A DNA stretch of 64,000 bases from Lampris incognitus (lineage: Eukaryota > Chordata > Actinopteri > Lampriformes > Lampridae). The stretch is from NCBI RefSeq assembly GCF_029633865.1, contig NC_079216.1, positions 64,084,107-64,148,106 on the forward strand, given 5' to 3'. The position numbers and the translations under genes are program-made. Shown here piece after piece: positions 59,901 to 64,000 of the stretch. The first letter of the stretch is position 1. Each line of letters begins with the position of its first letter. The notes beneath the pieces were generated by a model, which saw only the letters and a program-made list of their open reading frames with translations, was not told the origin of the DNA and searched no databases.

Positions 59901-60774
59901 AAGATACCTACATAGCAGTATTGAAATCTCACTGTACTGTGCAATGAGGTAATGCCACAATTGGGTCAAAATTGTTCACGAGTCTTTCCTAGCATTTATT
60001 TTAACCTACTTGTAGTACTTGATAGGTCTTAGGTCTGAGCTGGTCTGGTGTGGCGTGTATCAAAAACACACATGTCTAGTGCAACACAAAGCTTCTCCCA
60101 AGCAAGTTGACCCCACCTTCTCGTGGTTCACACTGTTATCACTAACGGAGCTCTGGCTATAGGCGAATCGCCGGCGCCCTAGAAAGTAACCGGCCCCCTG
60201 CTACCTTGTTGGATTGTGGGATAGGCTATTTAGCCATTTAGCCAAAGGCTAAGGGCAGGGCAAACCCCGACAGAAAACCCCCAGAGGAGTAACCCCCCCC
60301 CCCGAGACCAATTACTATGGCCCACTTGAACGTGGACATATCCTGGTAATTGAGTCAAGGTTACCCCAGTTATGGGTTAAATAACAAAACAAACTACTGC
60401 CTTGTAGATGCCCTGGGAGGGGTAAAGGCTATGGGACCAACCCAGACAGAAATTGGGTTCCGAAGTAGTCGCGACCTCGGTCTACTATCAGCAAACTTGA
60501 TGTCTGACATGGTAAATCTCACCAACATCAAGCGTGGAAAAATATTTGCTGGGAATTATTTGCAAATATCATTTGGGCTGGATGTGGTGTGGGCCTGCTG
60601 TCCCGTCACACATACATATCTGAGGCGCTCCCCTCTCAGCGTGTCGCCCGGCATCGGTCCCTCCGACTCTGACTCCACACAGCTGTCCTTCCTGCACTTC
60701 CCACAGCACTCTCCCTCTGATGGTCTGTATGACGAGCCCTGCAGTATAAGAAACAGCACAGGTACGATCACCAT

Positions 60775-60813
<39 letters not shown>

Positions 60814-61772
60814 TGTGGGTGTGTGTGTGTGTGTGTCTTACCAGGGGACAGGTCTGGTCACAGACAGGCGGGGTACACTGGGCGATGTGTAAAGACATGT
60901 GACTGTCTTGCAGCTGGGTGCAGCTGCACTTCTGGCACTTCTCTTCCCATTGACTCCCCACTGGGTACACCACACCACCAACCACACACACCTGGCCAGG
61001 TAGATTGCAAAAACACAAGGTAGTACAGATAGAGAAACACAAAAAATGGGTAGTTTGATAGAGTTTGTAGTGCACTGTTATTTGTGGTCAGATGGGTAGA
61101 AGTACCCATACTTCTACAATTAGTCCTGTAATTGCACCCATATGCACATCTGGCTGGGAGACCTGGCATTGAATCAGCGGGTGTAGCAGGCTAGATTACC
61201 CCCCCCCCCCCCGCCGTTTGGCCTAGCCTAAAATATACCCTGGGGTATAAACTGGACTAGCCCATAATATACCCGGGGTATAAAACAGGCTAGCCCACTT
61301 TAACCTCGGGTAAAGTCTGGCCAGGGGGTATATCTTGGGCTGTTAATGCCGGGGGAGCCTGGTCTGCTGCATCCGGTGGGCCCGGGGACTGCGGCCCTGC
61401 CTGGAGCTGCGCCCAAGGAGGAAACACCGAGGGCGGTCTGACAGGATGTGGCAGCGGGGCAGGCTAAGCTAACTGCTAGCCCATGCACACCGGCAGTTTC
61501 GACAGTCATCCTGGCATTCATTCTCTTGGACAGGGATTTTTTTAAGTTATTTATTTATTTATTTATTTATTTTTGATATGTTGGATATATGTGTTCTTGT
61601 TGTTTGGATATGTGTGTTCTTGTAGCTTGGATGTGTTTTTGTCTTTGTGTTGCACTGCTGTGAGCTGGGGGAAATTATATTTCATTAAATGAAATGACAA
61701 ATAAATGGTTCTGATTCCCGATAAACATTCAAACGTACATGTGCACGTGCACGTGCTTGCACACACACACGT

Positions 61773-61816
<44 letters not shown>

Positions 61817-62213
61817 TGTCAGGCAAGCAGCTCGTCTCTGTGCAGCCACAGTCGTTGCTGGAGGTGGAAGGGATGAAACCAGGGGGGCAGGACCGGGTGG
61901 AGTTCTGGCAGCTACACGCACACTCAAACACACTGCAGCACTGCGTCTTCTTGACTGACAGGCGGCGGTGGGCGGGACAAGCAGGAGCAGAGGCGGCTTG
62001 GAGCTCACACTCCTCCTGTTTGCACACTAGCAGAGGAGAGGTCGGGCGGTCAGACTTTCTGCAGAGAGAACATGCACGTGCGTGAAACAGAGCGACGGAG
62101 TTACTTACCACACTCATACATGGGCTGACACTCGCCGGGGTTTTTCAAGACCACAGTCTGTCCGTCCTCACAGCGGGGCACTTCTGGCAGATTGCAGCTT
62201 ACCAGATCACAAA
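54873..62213 (-). CDS. vwf: von Willebrand factor, 3' part (last 12 exons), continues beyond the window
   Basis: A secreted multimeric glycoprotein of platelet adhesion and factor VIII carriage. Exons (minus): 62109-62213, 61815-62026, 60842-60991, 60616-60738, 59669-59849, 59281-59321, 57463-57579, 57058-57156, 56089-56217, 55937-55976, 55747-55844, 54873-55058. All phases join; about 493 residues. VWC modules show [19 protein letters not shown] and GECCGKC. The C-terminal cystine knot, which dimerises VWF in the ER, reads [17 protein letters not shown], then ACDCLSKHC and stop. Lengths and cysteine order match the human C-terminus, e.g. [14 protein letters not shown] against CGCTTTTCLPDKVC. 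The D domains and A domains lie beyond position 64,000. Confidence 0.95.
55180..55621 (-). repeat. tRNA-like repeat family B with (CCAT)n tail
   Basis: On minus it begins CGGGCGGCACAGTGGTGCAG and ends in a long CCAT/GGAT tetranucleotide tract (55,187-55,275), with a CA run at about 55,374-55,395. It lies in the last vwf intron. Confidence 0.82.
55645..55735. repeat. (GT)n microsatellite
   Basis: About 90 bp of GT with few interruptions, some 10 bp from the donor side of the vwf exon 55747-55844. Confidence 0.97.
56262..56502 (-). repeat. Shortened family B repeat
   Basis: An internally deleted copy: the head (GGCGGCACGGCGGTGCAGTG on minus) and the 3' part are present, but the middle section is missing. 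Confidence 0.8.
56876..56942. repeat. (GT)n microsatellite
   Basis: About 66 bp of GT in a vwf intron. Confidence 0.97.
57655..59245 (+). mobile_element. Non-LTR LINE (Jockey/CR1/L2 superfamily), antisense to vwf
   Basis: The frame 57,679-58,224 carries RT blocks [20 protein letters not shown] and [11 protein letters not shown] (FADD catalytic motif). After stops it continues with [28 protein letters not shown] and [20 protein letters not shown], the C-terminal region of this LINE type. The 3' tail (GAGAAGGGGCAGGAAAAAAT, then CACTCCTTTTCCAACGTGTA) ends in (ATTC)n at about 59,221-59,240. It is 5'-truncated and broken by several stops. It sits in a vwf intron. Confidence 0.85.
60776..60840. 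repeat. (GT)n microsatellite abutting a vwf exon
   Basis: A GT tract that ends beside the donor of the vwf exon 60842-60991. Confidence 0.95.
61221..61335. repeat. Three short palindromic repeats
   Basis: Three spaced copies of a near-palindrome of the type TATACCC(C/T)GGGGTATA alternate with GGCTAGCCCA-like segments, in a vwf intron. Confidence 0.7.
61320..61680. repeat. Interspersed repeat shared with 9,195-9,380
   Basis: GC-rich sequence (GGGCTAGC, GCGCAG, TCGACAGTCATCCTGGC) matching the block near 9,200 in inverted orientation, followed by a (TTTA)n tract at about 61,547-61,572. Confidence 0.6.
61756..61813. repeat. (CA)n microsatellite abutting a vwf exon
   Basis: A CA tract ending 1-2 bp from the donor site of the vwf exon 61815-62026, so the 5' splice site is part of a GT-repeat context on the coding strand. 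Confidence 0.95.
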
Positions 62214-62316
62214 CTGAAAGGTCAAAATGTCACAGCGTTGATCTTCTGTTTAGCAGACTGTTTAATGAGACTGGATTCACCAGCACAAAACTAGTGAGAC
62301 TCCAAGAGGGTTATGT

Positions 62317-62747
62317 TTGGGGCGTCCGGGTAGAGCAGCGGTCTATTCCGTTGCCTACCAACACGGGGATCAGTGGTTCGAATCCCCGTGTTACCTCCGG
62401 CTTGGTCGGGCGTCCCTACAGACACAATTGGCCGTGTCTGCGGGTGGGAAGCTGGATGTGGGTATGTGTCCTGGTCACTGCACTAGCGCCTCCTTTGGGT
62501 CAGTCAGGGCGCCTGTTCGGGGGGGACTGGGGGGGAATATCATGATCCTCCCACGCACTACGTCCCCCTGGTGAAACTCCTCACTGTCAGGGGAAAAGAA
62601 GCGGCTGGAGACTCCACATGTATGGGAGGAGGCATGTGGTAGTCTGCAGCCCTCCCCGGATCGGCAGAGGGGGTGGAGGAGCAGCGACCGGGACGGCTTG
62701 GAAGAGCGGGGTAATTGGCCAGATACAATTCGGGGGAGAGAAGAAAA
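62317..62747 (+). mobile_element. tRNA-derived SINE family A
   Basis: Begins GGGGCGTCCGGGTAGAGCAG with B-box GGTTCGAATCCCC, about 430 bp with an A-rich end. An imperfect direct repeat (AGAGGGTTATGTTT / AGAGGGCTGTATTTT) flanks it. It lies in a vwf intron. Confidence 0.85.
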
Positions 62748-62749
62748 AG

Positions 62750-63290
62750 AGGGCTGTATTTTACCGCAGTAAATCGTTTACCTTTAAGGATTAAGTATGG
62801 ACATATAGTATATTTCCGAATACTCAGATACTTCAGTTAACGCCATGCAGGGCTTTACCAAGATAAAAAACAGCTGCTCAAGAAAGCTCATAGTATGTGA
62901 TGTAGAATAAATGGGGGGGGGGGGTGTTAATGCACTCGCTGACGCAGGCGACTGATAAAAACAGATGGTTGAATGGTGCAGTTGCCTCAGAATCCTTCTC
63001 AACTTTGCCCTCCCGGTCGTTTAATTAGCTCTGTAAAGAGTTTTATTTCCCCCTGTGAATGGCTGCCTGCCTGCCCTGCGGCATGTCTCGCGACCCCCAG
63101 CACCGGCACGTGGAAAACAGATAATTTCTCAGTTAGAGACGTCTTTTAACCAAGCAACGCAAAGCCATATCTACAATAACAGCCCGGCTGACGATAGCTC
63201 TTTGCAGGAGATGGGGATTAAATAGAAACCTTAATCATTTACCAATACGAAGGATCCCGTCTAATAAAGACCACTAAGGTGACTTGATGC
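62750..63290. other. vwf intron without recognised features
   Basis: Apparently unique sequence apart from a short poly-G tract near 62,912. No exon was identified. Confidence 0.5.
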
Positions 63291-63431
63291 GGGCTCAATA
63301 ATCCTGGTAAGAAAATCAAAGAACGTTGAATCGGTTCATCTAGACACAACGTTTATTAACAGAAACTTTCTAAGACAAGTATCTACATGGAGATTTGGAG
63401 ATATATATATATATGTATATATATATGTAGT

Positions 63432-63742
63432 GTACCGTACATGGATAAATAGACTCGCTAGCCCTCGGCTAACGGGTCTGACCCCTTGGTCGACTGGTTA
63501 ACGTAGTCGCCTGTGGTGCGGGAGACCCGGGTTCGCGTCCCGGCTGCAGCTTTTCCGGACTGCCCCCCCCGAATTCGCTACATTGGTGTCAGAAGTAGCA
63601 AATTCGGGGGGTAGCCGGGAATCCGCCACAACCAGGACGCGAACCCCGGTCTCCCGCACCACGGGCGACTACGTTAACCAGTCGACTAAGGGGTCTGACG
63701 CGTTAGCCGAGGGCTAGGGAGTCTATTTATCCGTGTACGGTA
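63432..63742. repeat. Foldback element with tRNA-like arms
   Basis: Left arm TGTACCGTACATGGATAAAT...ACCCGGGTTCGCGTCCCGGC and right arm are inverted copies of about 140-150 nt around a ~40-nt centre (GCTACATTGGTGTCAGAAGT). Each arm has a TGGTCGACTGGTTAAC A-box-like and GGTTCGCGTCC B-box-like segment. Confidence 0.88.
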
Positions 63743-63783
63743 AAATATATTTTTTTTATTATTATTTAAGAAAGAGATGTGAG

Positions 63784-64000
63784 GGCGTCCGGGTTGCATA
63801 GCGCTCTATTCTGTTGCCTAACAACACGGGGATCAGCGGTTCGAGTCCCCGTGTTACCTCCGGCTTGGTCGGGCCTCCCTACAGACACAATAGGCCGTGT
63901 CTAAGGGTGGAAAGCCGGATGTGAGTATGTGTCCTGGTCGCTGAACCAGCGCCTCCTCTGGTCGGACGGGGCGCCTGTTGGGGGGGAGGGGCGACTGGAG
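63784..64000 (+). mobile_element. tRNA-derived SINE family A, cut by window end
   Basis: Starts GGGCGTCCGGGTTGCATAGC with B-box GGTTCGAGTCCCC. Only the first ~217 bp lie in the window. Confidence 0.85.

Overview
The window is nuclear DNA of a ray-finned (teleost) fish. It has many short exons with GT-AG introns, vertebrate-type split genes, high-copy tRNA-derived SINEs, hAT-type DNA transposon remnants, LINE fragments and long CA/GT microsatellites. Nothing prokaryotic, and no retroviral or LTR coding sequence, was recognised.

Region 1 (1-10,720) is a tandemly repeated tRNA cassette: tRNA-Leu (+), tRNA-Pro (-), tRNA-Gly (+), then a LINE fragment and a second tRNA-Pro (-). About four copies survive in different states of decay. 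Between the third and fourth copies lies an intronless retrocopy of the survivin gene (birc5), abutting the 3' half of an RTE-type LINE. Region 2 (10,720-16,100) holds only interspersed repeats and CpG-containing unassigned sequence.

Region 3 (16,104-62,213, continuing past the right edge) carries three protein genes, all on the minus strand. From left to right these are: a complete ceramide synthase (10 coding exons, 373 aa); a complete anoctamin-2-type calcium-activated chloride channel (26 coding exons, 1,319 aa, all six calcium ligands present, with an unusually long acidic and Ser/Pro-rich C-terminal tail); and the 3' part of von Willebrand factor (12 exons, last ~493 residues, VWC modules and C-terminal cystine knot). 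The order and orientation VWF-ANO2 match human 12p13. VWF ends only a few hundred bases before a CpG-rich block that is the likely ANO2 promoter. I assembled the exon models by hand from splice sites, phase and family alignment; every intron phase closes and the two complete frames are integer multiples of three.

Introns and spacers hold at least seven copies of one tRNA-derived SINE (several with target-site duplications), six copies of a second tRNA-like repeat, hAT elements including one of 3.4 kb with BED-finger transposase remnants and nested insertions, tRNA-like foldback elements, and a LINE antisense to VWF. The three genes do not form a pathway. They are a linkage group: sphingolipid synthesis (ER), a membrane chloride channel, and a secreted haemostasis glycoprotein.
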